Assembly (NCBI GenBank): GCA_964291465.2 | Contig: OZ219928.1 | Coordinates: 62,001 to 126,000, forward strand | Source: JAGWBJ01 sp964291465 | Lineage (GTDB): Bacteria > Chloroflexota > Dehalococcoidia > Lucifugimonadales > JAGWBF01 | Direction of reading: 5' to 3' | Length of the DNA: 64,000 bases | Part shown: piece after piece, positions 53,420 to 61,752 of the stretch | How positions within the stretch are numbered: position 1 is the stretch's first letter | Layout: every line of letters begins with the position of its first letter | The notes under the pieces: generated by a model | Seen by the model: only the letters and a program-made list of their open reading frames with translations | What the model was told of the DNA's origin: nothing | The model's database searches: none | Translations under genes and position numbers: made by a program

Positions 53420-54409
53420 ATGGAGAGGACCCGGACAAGCGACGACGTAGTCCTGGACGTGGTGGACCTGCGCACCTACTTTCAGACCCGCTGGGGGACG
53501 GTGAAGGCGGTCGACGGCGTCAGCTTCGATCTCCGGCGGGGCGAGACCCTGGGAATCGTGGGGGAGTCGGGCTGCGGCAAGTCCGTCACCGTCCTTTCCC
53601 TGATGCGCCTGGTGCCATCCCCTCCCGGCCGAATCGTGGGCGGGCAGGTCAACCTGGACGGCCAGAACATCCTCCAGCTCTCGGACAGGGAGATGGACGA
53701 GGTCCGCGGCAGCAAGATGGGGATCATCCTTCAGGACCCCATGACGTCCCTGAACCCCGTGTTCTCCATCGGCGAGCAGGTCATGGAGGCCATCAGGATA
53801 CACCAGGACATACCCAAAAAGAGCGTGCTGGACAGGGCCCTGGACGTGCTGAGGAAGGTGGGGATATCCGCCGCGGACCAGCGGGTGAAGGACTACCCCC
53901 ATCAGATGAGCGGCGGCATGCGCCAGAGGATCGTGGGAGCTATAGGGATATCCTGCCAGCCCCTGGTGCTCATCGCCGACGAGCCGACCACCTCCCTGGA
54001 CGTGACCATTCAGGCCCAGTACCTCAGACTGTTGAACGACCTGCAACGGGAGTTCGACCTGGGACTCATCTTCATCACCCACGACTTCGGCATAGTGGCC
54101 AAGACCTGCGACCGGGTGGCCGTGATGTACGCCGGAAGGATCGTGGAGATTGGGGACGTGCGGGACCTGTTCAACAACCCGGCCCATCCCTACACCCAGG
54201 CCCTGCTGGCCTCGGTGCCCAAGATGGAGGAGGACGTGCAGCGGCTCTACGCCATCGAGGGGCAGCCGCCCACCCTTCACGACCTGCCTCCAGGCTGCCC
54301 CTTCGCTCCCCGGTGCACTGCGGTCATGGACCGCTGCCACGAGGAGTATCCACCGCAGTTCACGGTGAGCGAGACCCACGCCGCCAGCTGCTGGACTCTG
54401 GCCCCATGA
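53420..54409 (+). CDS. ABC transporter ATPase, DppD type
   Basis: This 329-residue ATPase has Walker A GESGCGKSV, signature MSGGMRQRI, Walker B VLIADEPTTSLDVT and switch His in FITHDFGIV. The C-terminal oligopeptide-transporter extension contains CPFAPRC, whose Cys residues may bind a 4Fe-4S cluster as in some DppD proteins. Its TGA overlaps the start of the DppF gene. Confidence 0.93.
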   Translation: MERTRTSDDVVLDVVDLRTYFQTRWGTVKAVDGVSFDLRRGETLGIVGESGCGKSVTVLSLMRLVPSPPGRIVGGQVNLDGQNILQLSDREMDEVRGSKMGIILQDPMTSLNPVFSIGEQVMEAIRIHQDIPKKSVLDRALDVLRKVGISAADQRVKDYPHQMSGGMRQRIVGAIGISCQPLVLIADEPTTSLDVTIQAQYLRLLNDLQREFDLGLIFITHDFGIVAKTCDRVAVMYAGRIVEIGDVRDLFNNPAHPYTQALLASVPKMEEDVQRLYAIEGQPPTLHDLPPGCPFAPRCTAVMDRCHEEYPPQFTVSETHAASCWTLAP

Positions 54410-55407
54410 TGGATACGGCCCAGCCTGGAAACGGACGTGCCAGGCCCGTGGTGCTGGAAGCCCGGAGCCTGAAGAAGCACTTCCCTGTCAACAAAGGCCT
54501 TCTCATCTCGAGAGTCACCGGATGGATCAAGGCCGTCGACGGGGTCTCCTTCGAGCTGCGGGAGGGGGAGACCCTGGGGATCGTGGGAGAGTCGGGTTGC
54601 GGCAAGAGCACGACGGCCAAGATGCTGCTCATGCTGGAACGGCCCACCGAGGGCAGCATCCTGTTCCAGGGCCAGGACATCTACAAGGCCGGCGCCGCCC
54701 GCCGCAAGGAGTACCGCAGCTCGGTGCAAGCGGTCTTCCAGGATCCGTGGAGCTCCCTGAACCCCCGGATACGGGTCAAGGACATCATAGCCGAGCCGAT
54801 GGTCATCAACTGGAGCCTCTCCCAGAAGGAGATGCGGGAGCGGGTGGACAAGCTGCTGCTGGACGTGGGGCTCCATCCCTATCACGCCGACCTGTACCCC
54901 CACGAGTTCAGCGGAGGCCAGAGACAACGCCTCGCCATAGCCAGGAGCCTGGCCCTCAACCCCCAGGTCATAGTGCTGGACGAGCCGGTCTCCGCCCTGG
55001 ACGTATCCATAAGGGCCCAGATCATGAACCTGCTCATAGACCTGCAGGGCGAATACAACGTGAGCTACGTCCTGATCGCCCACAACCTGGCGACGGTCAG
55101 GTACATGTGCCACTGGGTGGCGGTGATGTACCTCGGGCAGATAGTGGAGCTGGCCGAGGGGCGGGAGCTCTTCGACAACCCCCTACACCCCTACACCAAG
55201 GCCCTGATGTCGGCCGCGCTGCCCTCCCACCCAGACATCGAACGGGAGGAGATAATCCTGACGGGAGAGGTGCCCTCTCCCGTGGACCCACCCTCGGGTT
55301 GCCGGTTCCATCCCCGGTGCCCGTCGGTGATGGACCAGTGCTCGGTGGACGAGCCGGTGATGCGCGAGGTGGCCCCCAGGCACCTGGTGTCCTGCCACCT
55401 GTACTGA
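54406..55407 (+). CDS. ABC transporter ATPase, DppF type
   Basis: This 333-residue second ATPase of the importer has KKHFPVNKGLL, Walker A GESGCGKSTTAK, signature FSGGQRQRLAIARSL, Walker B VIVLDEPVSALDVS, switch His in LIAHNLATV and a C-terminal CRFHPRCP extension. Start ATG 54406 overlaps the DppD stop (ATGA). Confidence 0.93.
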   Translation: MMDTAQPGNGRARPVVLEARSLKKHFPVNKGLLISRVTGWIKAVDGVSFELREGETLGIVGESGCGKSTTAKMLLMLERPTEGSILFQGQDIYKAGAARRKEYRSSVQAVFQDPWSSLNPRIRVKDIIAEPMVINWSLSQKEMRERVDKLLLDVGLHPYHADLYPHEFSGGQRQRLAIARSLALNPQVIVLDEPVSALDVSIRAQIMNLLIDLQGEYNVSYVLIAHNLATVRYMCHWVAVMYLGQIVELAEGRELFDNPLHPYTKALMSAALPSHPDIEREEIILTGEVPSPVDPPSGCRFHPRCPSVMDQCSVDEPVMREVAPRHLVSCHLY

Positions 55408-55429
55408 CCGGGAAAAGCACCACGCAGTC

Positions 55430-56680
55430 ATGTCCGTACGAAGCAGCCGAGTCAAAGCCAAGGCCGCCCCACCCTCCGGCATGGGGGAAGACGACTCCGC
55501 CATCGACGTGCCGCCCGAGCTCCGGTCGGCGCCCGGCAACCCCATGAACCCCAGGGAGGTCCTGCAGTACATCTCCGCCACGCCGGAGCCCGACTTCCAC
55601 AACACGGTGGTCGCCCGCAGGCTGGCCCTGTGGCGCGAGAGGTACGACGACTTGCAGCAGGAGGCGGAGGAGGAGTTCCGCTCGGAGCTGGAGGGGCTGC
55701 GCCGGGCCGTCGCCTCAGACCTGGAGCAGCCAGTCAGTCCGGACCGCGACCCTGGCCCCGACCTGGCGCCCCAGGTCAAGGAGCAGGCCAGGCGGCTCGG
55801 ATTCGCGATGACAGCGGTCGTCCGGTTCGACAGGAAGTGGGTGTCGCCCGAATACCGGAAACACGTCCGCTTCACCAACCTCGTGGTCACGCTCTCGGAG
55901 GCGCCGGGGGCGGCGATGGACTCCGCGCCCTCCGGGGAGTCGTACCTGGCCGGCTTCCGGGCGGAGCTGATGTCCGGCAAACGCGCCCTCGCCATGGGAG
56001 ACTTCCTGCGCGGCAAGGGCTACCCGGCCCAGTACGTCTACGTCCCCCTGGCGGGGCGCAGCCTCGCCCTGGTCCACCCGTACGCCGTGGAGGGCGGCCT
56101 GGGACAGATGGGGGCCAACGGCCAGCTCCTGTCCCCCGTGGAGGGCAGCCGCAGCACCCTGGTGATGCTCTCCACCGACGCTCCCATGTCCCACGACGAG
56201 CCCGTAGACTACGGGATCAACCGGCTGTGCGAGGAGTGTCGCATCTGCGTGGGGCGCTGTCCGGGCAGGGCCCTCTCGGAGGTGAAGGTAAACTGGAGGG
56301 GCGTGCACAAGCACAAGGTCAACACAGACCGGTGTCTGTCCATGGTGGCGCGCTACTCGGGCTGCAACATCTGCACCAAGGTGTGCCCGGTGCAGAAGTA
56401 CGGGCTGGCGGAGGTGATGGCCCACTACCGCAGCACCGGGGGCCAGGTCCTGGGCAGGGGAACCGAGGACCTGGAGGGCTACGCCATGGACGGCAAGGGC
56501 CGGCAGGGACCGGGCCGCCGCCCGCGGTTCGGCGTTGCCGACGGGGCCAAGGGGTTCATGGCCATGGCCGACAAGTGGGGCGTGCCCGTACCTTCCACGT
56601 CCGCCTCCGAGGCCCGGGCCTACTGGGTGGGCCGGCGGGTCCGAAAGACCGGCAAGAAGGACGGGCCGACCATGATGTGA
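55430..56680 (+). CDS. Reductive-dehalogenase-like (RdhA-like) Fe-S protein, paralog 1
   Basis: This 416-residue protein has the RdhA/QueG-related pattern YAVEGGLGQMGANGQLLSP followed by two 4Fe-4S motifs, CEECRICVGRCPGRAL and CNICTKVCPVQKYGL, with an additional Cys in DRCLSM. There is no Tat signal or membrane segment, so it is probably cytoplasmic, and no rdhB anchor is nearby. RdhA-fold enzymes use cobalamin to remove halogens or reduce related groups; the substrate here is unknown. It follows the importer genes by 22 nt, so it may act on the imported compound. Confidence 0.82.
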   Translation: MSVRSSRVKAKAAPPSGMGEDDSAIDVPPELRSAPGNPMNPREVLQYISATPEPDFHNTVVARRLALWRERYDDLQQEAEEEFRSELEGLRRAVASDLEQPVSPDRDPGPDLAPQVKEQARRLGFAMTAVVRFDRKWVSPEYRKHVRFTNLVVTLSEAPGAAMDSAPSGESYLAGFRAELMSGKRALAMGDFLRGKGYPAQYVYVPLAGRSLALVHPYAVEGGLGQMGANGQLLSPVEGSRSTLVMLSTDAPMSHDEPVDYGINRLCEECRICVGRCPGRALSEVKVNWRGVHKHKVNTDRCLSMVARYSGCNICTKVCPVQKYGLAEVMAHYRSTGGQVLGRGTEDLEGYAMDGKGRQGPGRRPRFGVADGAKGFMAMADKWGVPVPSTSASEARAYWVGRRVRKTGKKDGPTMM

Positions 56681-56730
56681 CCGCCGGCGGCGGAACCCGC
56701 ATGGCCGTCCCCTGGACGGGTCGCTTACCA

Positions 56731-56804
56731 GTAGTCCTGGAGCCCGTAGTCCTGGAGCCCGTAGTCCTGGAGCCCGTAGTCCTGTGAGCCCGTAGTCCTG
56801 AGAG
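56731..56804 (+). repeat. 15-bp tandem repeat (about 4.8 copies) upstream of a ribosome-binding site
   Basis: The unit GTAGTCCTGGAGCCC occurs perfectly at 56731-56745, 56746-56760 and 56761-56775, once with an extra T at 56776-56791, and partially after that. It ends at AAGGAGGA, the ribosome-binding site of the second RdhA-like gene. Confidence 0.95.
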
Positions 56805-56817
56805 AAGGAGGATTAGC

Positions 56818-58095
56818 ATGGCAGCGAAGACTGGAACCGAGAAGCCGAGGACGAGGTCCCGCAGGGTGGCGGTGCGGAACGCCCTCAACGAGGCGACCGA
56901 CTGGATCAAGGTGCCCGCCTCCCTCAAGAGCGTGCCGGGAGTGCCATTGGACCGGAAGGCGGTCCGCTTCTACGCCAAGAACTACCCCGAGAACAGCTTC
57001 TGGGATACGGACGTGTACCGGCACTCGGTGGCATGGTCCGAGAAGCTCAAGCCCCAGCACTCGGAGCTCGCCAAGGACAAGTTCATTGGGGAGATACGCC
57101 GCATCAAGGAGATCATCTGGGATTACGAGGATCTGCCCGTTGCCGAGGTGCGGGACGAGTCTCCCGGCCTGACCCAGGCGGTCCGCCGGAAGGCCCACGA
57201 CCTGGGCATGACCATGCTGGGCATCACCAGGTTCGACCGGGCGTGGGTCAACTCCGAGAGTGCGAAGGAGGCCAGGTTCCGGACGGCCATCGTCGGGATG
57301 CTGGAGCAGCCGTGGGACATCACCCAGGAGATGCCGTCCATCGCCAGCTTCGAAGGGTACTACGAGACCCAGCTGGAGATCAGCCGCCAGGGGATCGCCC
57401 TGGCGGACTTCATACGGTCCAGGGGATACCCCGTCCAGTTCGCCTACGTGACCTTTACGGGCCGCAACATGGCCCCCGCCCTCCCCTACGCGGTCCAGGC
57501 GGGGCTGGGGCAGATGGGGGCCAATGGCCAGCTCCTGACGCCCATCGGCAGCCGGTGCCGTTTCGTGCTGATGACCACCGACGCGCCCCTGGAGTACGAC
57601 AAGCCGGTGGACTACGGGGTCAACGAGCTGTGCGGCAAGTGCCTGGTCTGCGTGCGCCGGTGCCCCGGAAGGGCGCTGCCCAAGGAGCGGGTCTGGTGGC
57701 GGGGCGCCTACAAGTACAAGACCGACGCCGAAAGGTGCCTGCCCATGCCCGCCCAGTTCAACGGCTGCGGCATCTGCATGAAGGTGTGCCCGGTCCAGAA
57801 GTACGGGCTAAAAGAGGTCGTCGAGCACTTCGGGAATACTGGGAAGGTGCTGGGCAAGGGGACCGACGATCTGGAGGGGTACACCCTGGGCAGCAAGGGC
57901 TACTGGCCGGCGGGCCGCCTCCCGCGCTTCACCGTCAGGGAGGGCAGCAAGGGCATGATGGCCATGGCCAAAGCCCTCCGCATCGACATCGACAACCTGG
58001 TGACGGACAACGAGCAGGTGCTGGCCACCTACGGCCGCCGCCGCGGGGACGTATCAGCCGCAGGCAACGAGGGGGATGAGACTATAGACGAGTAG
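56818..58095 (+). CDS. Reductive-dehalogenase-like (RdhA-like) Fe-S protein, paralog 2
   Basis: This 425-residue paralog of the preceding gene shares YAVQAGLGQMGANGQLLTP, CGKCLVCVRRCPGRAL, and CGICMKVCPVQKYGL, and again has no Tat signal. The N-terminal 100 residues differ from copy 1. Its strong ribosome-binding site (AAGGAGGA) is preceded by a 15-bp tandem repeat, which separates it from copy 1. The two could form a heterodimer or act on different substrates. Confidence 0.82.
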   Translation: MAAKTGTEKPRTRSRRVAVRNALNEATDWIKVPASLKSVPGVPLDRKAVRFYAKNYPENSFWDTDVYRHSVAWSEKLKPQHSELAKDKFIGEIRRIKEIIWDYEDLPVAEVRDESPGLTQAVRRKAHDLGMTMLGITRFDRAWVNSESAKEARFRTAIVGMLEQPWDITQEMPSIASFEGYYETQLEISRQGIALADFIRSRGYPVQFAYVTFTGRNMAPALPYAVQAGLGQMGANGQLLTPIGSRCRFVLMTTDAPLEYDKPVDYGVNELCGKCLVCVRRCPGRALPKERVWWRGAYKYKTDAERCLPMPAQFNGCGICMKVCPVQKYGLKEVVEHFGNTGKVLGKGTDDLEGYTLGSKGYWPAGRLPRFTVREGSKGMMAMAKALRIDIDNLVTDNEQVLATYGRRRGDVSAAGNEGDETIDE

Positions 58096-58156
58096 GTGTT
58101 GCCAAAGAGGGCGTCCAGATATTGGGACGGGATAAGCCGGCTATTAGCCAGAATAA

Positions 58157-58166
58157 GCCAATTCTC
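58157..58166. repeat. Motif GCCAATTCTC, left of the AlbA_2 gene
   Basis: GCCAATTCTC preceded by AATAAGCC overlap (58152-58159), just past the stop of the AlbA_2 gene. Its reverse complement GAGAATTGGC appears twice upstream of the same gene. Confidence 0.5.
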
Positions 58167-58170
58167 TCAT

Positions 58171-59565
58171 TTATAGCCGGTTCCATCTTGCTCCTCGGCC
58201 ATGGCCTGTAACCACGACCAGCCCGAGAGTTCTTAGGGTAGCGACATCTTCCCGTACTCGGCGTACATTGACGCCCGCACCTAACAGTGAGCACATCTCG
58301 CGCAGGGCCAACCCCCGGTGGCTTCGACCAAACAGAGCAAGAATATTACGCTGCTGCTCTGTGAGGTTTCGTCCCACGCGTTGTGGTGGCACATAGTGGC
58401 TGGGCCGAAAGCGTACCGTCACACATCCAGAAGCATCCTCGATCTCCGGCGGGGGCAAACCAGCAGAGGTGGTCAACTCCACCATCTTCAGTGTTCCACG
58501 CCCCCATTGCTCAATGAAGCCTCGCCGATAGAAAACGCGTGCGATCAGGGGGTTCCAAGGCAACGACTCGTGCGGACCGAACAATTTGTCTGTGGTCAGC
58601 CCAAAGTGAAGAGTTCCAGACGAAGTTACCTCAAGCCTATCAGCGTAGACACCCAACGCCACCGATCCGCCACCAATCGAATAATCGCGATGGCAGAAGG
58701 CGTTGGCCAGAGCTTCACGTAGCGCAACTGGCGGGTAAAGGGGGTCATCCACTCGTTCGAAGAGAGTCGGTGCGATGTACCCAGCCACCGGCAAGCTCTC
58801 TCGTAGGAAACGCTCAGCTCGCACGAGCAGCGAGAATGCGTTTCCATGGAACTGTCGATTGTCTAGGAAATTCGTGCGATCAATGCCACGAAAACGAGCA
58901 ACTCTGAGCAGACACTGCGGCATCTCCGCCTCAACCCGGTCGGCTGCACCGAACAATACAACGGCGGCGCGCAGCAACGCACCATCCTTGACAAGACCCA
59001 GGCCCTGGAGGAGATCTGTTGGATCGCGAGTCCCGGGGTCCTCGGAGCGGCCACGCCGGATTGCCTCCTCCACCGTCCGTCGAATCTCAGCCACATCCAG
59101 GTCGCGGACTGCCCAATCAGTAGCAGGTTGATTCTCCCAGCGTTGTTCACTGTGCAGCCGTTCCAACAACATCTTGTTGTATTCATCAGCAGACATACGC
59201 AGGTTTGTGTTACCTACCCGGCGGTAGGCGATATTCTTGTAGGTGTATGGACCCATCGACCTCTGGTTCACGGTTACTACGACAACGTCGAGACCTTCCC
59301 TAACCGGGACCCTCTCAATGGTCGGGAATACCGGTGGGGCGATCTCTTGTATCTCCTGGCTCACGTCCTCTATAGTGCGAGCGCCAACCTGCTGTCCCTG
59401 TACCACCCCCTCGGCCGTGACTCCGAACAGAACCCGCCCGCCACGAGTGTTCAGCATTGCGCACATGGCCTGGACAGCTTCCCGGCGCGCGCCCGTTGTA
59501 CGCTTGAACTCCAGCGTTTCAGATTCTCCTTCAGCGACTAAGGTGGCGATATACTCGGGTGTCAT
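58171..59565 (-). CDS. AlbA_2 (Schlafen-type) domain ATP-binding transcriptional regulator-like protein
   Basis: This 464-residue protein has an N-terminal AlbA_2/Schlafen domain (ESETLEFKRTTG, RGGRVLFGV, YRRVGNTNLRMS), a central GHKL-like ATPase part with REALANAFCHRDYSIGG and FIEQWGRGTLKM, and a C-terminal winged-helix part (LTEQQRNILALF). Such COG2865-type proteins are common in mobile regions; function is not settled. Base composition is less GC-rich than the neighbours, and short repeated motifs flank the gene. Confidence 0.85.
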   Translation of the reverse strand: MTPEYIATLVAEGESETLEFKRTTGARREAVQAMCAMLNTRGGRVLFGVTAEGVVQGQQVGARTIEDVSQEIQEIAPPVFPTIERVPVREGLDVVVVTVNQRSMGPYTYKNIAYRRVGNTNLRMSADEYNKMLLERLHSEQRWENQPATDWAVRDLDVAEIRRTVEEAIRRGRSEDPGTRDPTDLLQGLGLVKDGALLRAAVVLFGAADRVEAEMPQCLLRVARFRGIDRTNFLDNRQFHGNAFSLLVRAERFLRESLPVAGYIAPTLFERVDDPLYPPVALREALANAFCHRDYSIGGGSVALGVYADRLEVTSSGTLHFGLTTDKLFGPHESLPWNPLIARVFYRRGFIEQWGRGTLKMVELTTSAGLPPPEIEDASGCVTVRFRPSHYVPPQRVGRNLTEQQRNILALFGRSHRGLALREMCSLLGAGVNVRRVREDVATLRTLGLVVVTGHGRGARWNRL

Positions 59566-59633
59566 GGACTATCCTCATTTCCAACCATCGGAATCGGCAT
59601 CCAGGCGGCTATGCAACAGAGCCAGGGTAAGTC

Positions 59634-59675
59634 GAGAATTGGCCGCAATAAGCCGAGAATTGGCCACCCATACTG
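59634..59675. repeat. Direct repeat with 21-bp period upstream of the AlbA_2 gene
   Basis: GAGAATTGGC at 59634-59643 and 59655-59664 are separated by a 21-bp period that also holds AATAAGCC. The motif lies about 70-100 nt upstream of the gene start and could be its own operator. Confidence 0.6.
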
Positions 59676-59704
59676 AAGCTGCCGGGCACGACCACCAACC
59701 CGTG

Positions 59705-59923
59705 ACCCAACTAGAGGCGCAAGTCCACTACATCCTCATGGGAAGCGGACTCACCCACCATCCAGTAACGATGGCTAACATATCGACAGCCTATCTGAAG
59801 GAGTTCCTAGTTCCCGGACTGACCCGAGAAGAGTCAACGGTAGCCTGCATTGTTCCCATTGGTCCTTACATGGGCCCAAATCGCTCCGCGGAATTCAGTC
59901 TCACTTGGTATCTAGTACGCTGA
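59705..59923 (+). CDS. Doubtful small ORF
   Basis: GTG 59705 opens a 72-residue frame (VTQLEAQVHYILMGSGLTHH start, STVACIVPIGPYMGPN near the end, stop 59921-59923). Composition looks protein-like and differs from shadow frames, but no family is recognised. The frame remains open further upstream. It might be the remnant of a larger gene. Confidence 0.3.
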   Translation, partial: TQLEAQVHYILMGSGLTHHPVTMANISTAYLKEFLVPGLTREESTVACIVPIGPYMGPNRSAEFSLTWYLVR

Positions 59924-59952
59924 TCCCTTCCGCGTCACACCCTCCGCCCGGC

Positions 59953-60378
59953 CTACTCCCCCAGGTTGACGACTATGTTGTCCGGTGAGCGGGTGAGGAC
60001 GGCCTCGGCCGGCTCGTCGGTGACGTTGCCCTCGATGTGGGGCGTGTGGGCGGGGACGAAGAGGTAGTCCCCGGGGCCCGCGTCCACGTACTCCTTGTAG
60101 TCCTCGCCGAAGTAGACTCGCACGTGCCCGCTCAGCACGTAGGCCGCGGTCTCCGCCTCCCCATGATGGTGGGGCGGGCCCAGCTCGTTGGGCACGCAGG
60201 TGACGTGCCCCATCCAGATGCGCCTGGCCCCGGCCGTATTTCCGTCTATTCCGGGCCGGCGCTCCATCCCCCTCGTCTGGGGAGTTGTGCTCATGGGCTG
60301 GGTGCCATGCAACACGCGCACCCTCTGGGCCTCGCTCCTCTCGGCTTCGCCCTTTTCAGCATCGATGGAAGTGCTCAT
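59953..60378 (-). CDS. Cupin domain protein
   Basis: This 141-residue single-domain cupin has motif 1 GPPHHHGEAETAAYVLSG and motif 2 GDYLFVPAHTPHIEGN, keeping His-His-Glu and His as metal ligands. Likely a small metal-dependent enzyme or sensor; the substrate is unknown. A TATAAT lies about 100 nt upstream on the minus strand (60484-60479). Confidence 0.85.
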   Translation of the reverse strand: MSTSIDAEKGEAERSEAQRVRVLHGTQPMSTTPQTRGMERRPGIDGNTAGARRIWMGHVTCVPNELGPPHHHGEAETAAYVLSGHVRVYFGEDYKEYVDAGPGDYLFVPAHTPHIEGNVTDEPAEAVLTRSPDNIVVNLGE

Positions 60379-60738
60379 GGTTCCTTCATCCCCTTTCCTG
60401 GTCGCCGTGCGCCGTGTCGGTGCAGTGTCTCGCTGGGCCGTCGGGCATGGGACGGCGACGCCCCCGGCCGGCCCCAGGATTATAGCATCCCGGCGCCTCG
60501 TGGCCCGCGACGCGCCAGGTATGCCGTCTCCGAAGTTCGTTGTACATCCTCAGGCCCACCGGCACGCCGTAGGCAGTCCCCGGGTTATTTGGCCCACCCT
60601 CCCACCCCGCGCGGGCAAGGAACCCCCACCCCTGCCTGCAGCAGTCAGGCAGGGGTGCCCGGCCTGCGCAAGCAGTGCGCGAGACGGACGGGCTTATTCG
60701 ACGAACCTGTGCGACGGCACACCAGGCAGTGTCGACGC
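60379..60738. other. Gene-free interval with repeat copy B
   Basis: It holds a -10 for the cupin gene and the dispersed repeat. No coding frame is convincing. Confidence 0.55.
60575..60680 (-). repeat. Dispersed palindromic repeat, copy B
   Basis: Read on the minus strand it gives GCAGGCCGGGCACC, the palindrome CCTGCCTG-x-CAGGCAGG, TGGGGGTTCCTTGCCCGCGC and GGGAGGGTGGGCCAAATAAC. These are the same blocks in the same order as copy A at 39146-39260, with a 10-15 nt gap in the middle. Confidence 0.75.
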
Positions 60739-61038
60739 CTACTCGCGGAAGGCGTTGCAGCCGGTGACCAGGGCCGGGGTGCCTCCCATCAGGTAGGCCA
60801 CCTGCACCGTCTCGGCTATCTCCTCTTCCGACGCCCCCAGGGCCCGGGCCCGCTGGGAGATGACGTGCACCCCGTTCTCGTGGGCCAGCAGGGCGTCGCA
60901 CAGCATGGTCATCAACGTCTTCACCTTGGCCGACAAAGCCCCGTCGGCGATCACGTACTCCCGCACCGCGGTCACGTGCTCCAGCATCTTGGGGTCTGCC
61001 TTGCCGAGGGTCTCCAGATACGAAGGGGGTTGCTGCAT
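60739..61038 (-). CDS. Carboxymuconolactone decarboxylase (AhpD-like) family protein
   Basis: This 99-residue protein matches the CMD fold: VKTLMTMLCDALLAHENGVHVISQRARALGASEEEIAETVQVAYLMGG. The redox C-x2-C of AhpD is reduced to a single Cys, with the downstream His kept. It could be a decarboxylase-type or structural member. A second CMD-family gene lies on the opposite strand from 61170. Confidence 0.85.
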   Translation of the reverse strand: MQQPPSYLETLGKADPKMLEHVTAVREYVIADGALSAKVKTLMTMLCDALLAHENGVHVISQRARALGASEEEIAETVQVAYLMGGTPALVTGCNAFRE

Positions 61039-61169
61039 GATTGGACCTCCTTTCCCCTACATCTTACTATCGCCGGCGGCAGCGGGTCACCGGGTGGAAT
61101 ACCATGGGGAATCGGCTATAATCCCAGAAACAGGGGCGATTATGCCAACGTCCCAACAAGGAGCAAGCC

Positions 61170-61727
61170 ATGGCCCGTGTACCCACCGCAACCCCGGACA
61201 GTATCCCTTCAGACCAACAGGCTGCGTTCCAGGAAGTGGTGCAGCAGCGAGGGGAGGTCCCCGCCGCAGGCCCGGCGTCGATAATGATCAACGTCCCGGA
61301 GATCGCAAAGCGGGCGGGGCACCTGTCGGACTACCTGAGAAAAGAGTCCACTCTCTCGTCGCGGATCCAGGAATTGGCGATGCTGGTCACGGCCCGGGAG
61401 CTGGACTGCCAGTATATCTGGAACGCCCACGCCGCCGCCGGACGCAGGGCCGGCCTGTCTGACGATACGGTCGACCAGCTACGGGAGCGCCGGGAGCTAA
61501 CCGCCCTGGCCCGGGACGAGGCCGCCGTGGTGAGCTTCGGACGGGAGTTCTTCCGCACTCGCCGGGTCAGCGCGGCCAGCTTCGAGGCGGCCATGGCCCA
61601 GCTCGGCGTACGCGGTCTCACCGAGCTGACCAACCTGATGGGCTACTACGCCATGCTGGCCTTCAACATCAACGCCTTCGAGGTGGACCTGCCTGCAGAG
61701 CGGACCGAGCCCGTTCTGCCCGTGTGA
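61170..61727 (+). CDS. Carboxymuconolactone decarboxylase family protein
   Basis: This 185-residue protein shows LSSRIQELAMLVTARELDCQYIWNAHAAAGRRAGLSDDTVDQLR, the longer CMD type with one Cys and WxxH. The later LTELTNLMGYYAMLAFNINAF is typical. The exact reaction is unknown. ATG 61170 has CAAGGAGC upstream. Confidence 0.85.
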   Translation: MARVPTATPDSIPSDQQAAFQEVVQQRGEVPAAGPASIMINVPEIAKRAGHLSDYLRKESTLSSRIQELAMLVTARELDCQYIWNAHAAAGRRAGLSDDTVDQLRERRELTALARDEAAVVSFGREFFRTRRVSAASFEAAMAQLGVRGLTELTNLMGYYAMLAFNINAFEVDLPAERTEPVLPV

Positions 61728-61752
61728 GAACCGTCACGAGCTATGCGCCGCC

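Larger units (their letters stand above)
59566..59952. other. Interval between the AlbA_2 gene and the cupin gene
   Basis: It contains the 21-bp-period repeat and the doubtful ORF at 59705-59923, and nothing else that I recognise. Lower GC than the chromosome. Confidence 0.5.

Noticed and set aside
56731..56804. 15-bp repeats as a small CRISPR array
   Set aside because: Units are contiguous without spacers and end in a ribosome-binding site; no cas genes are present.
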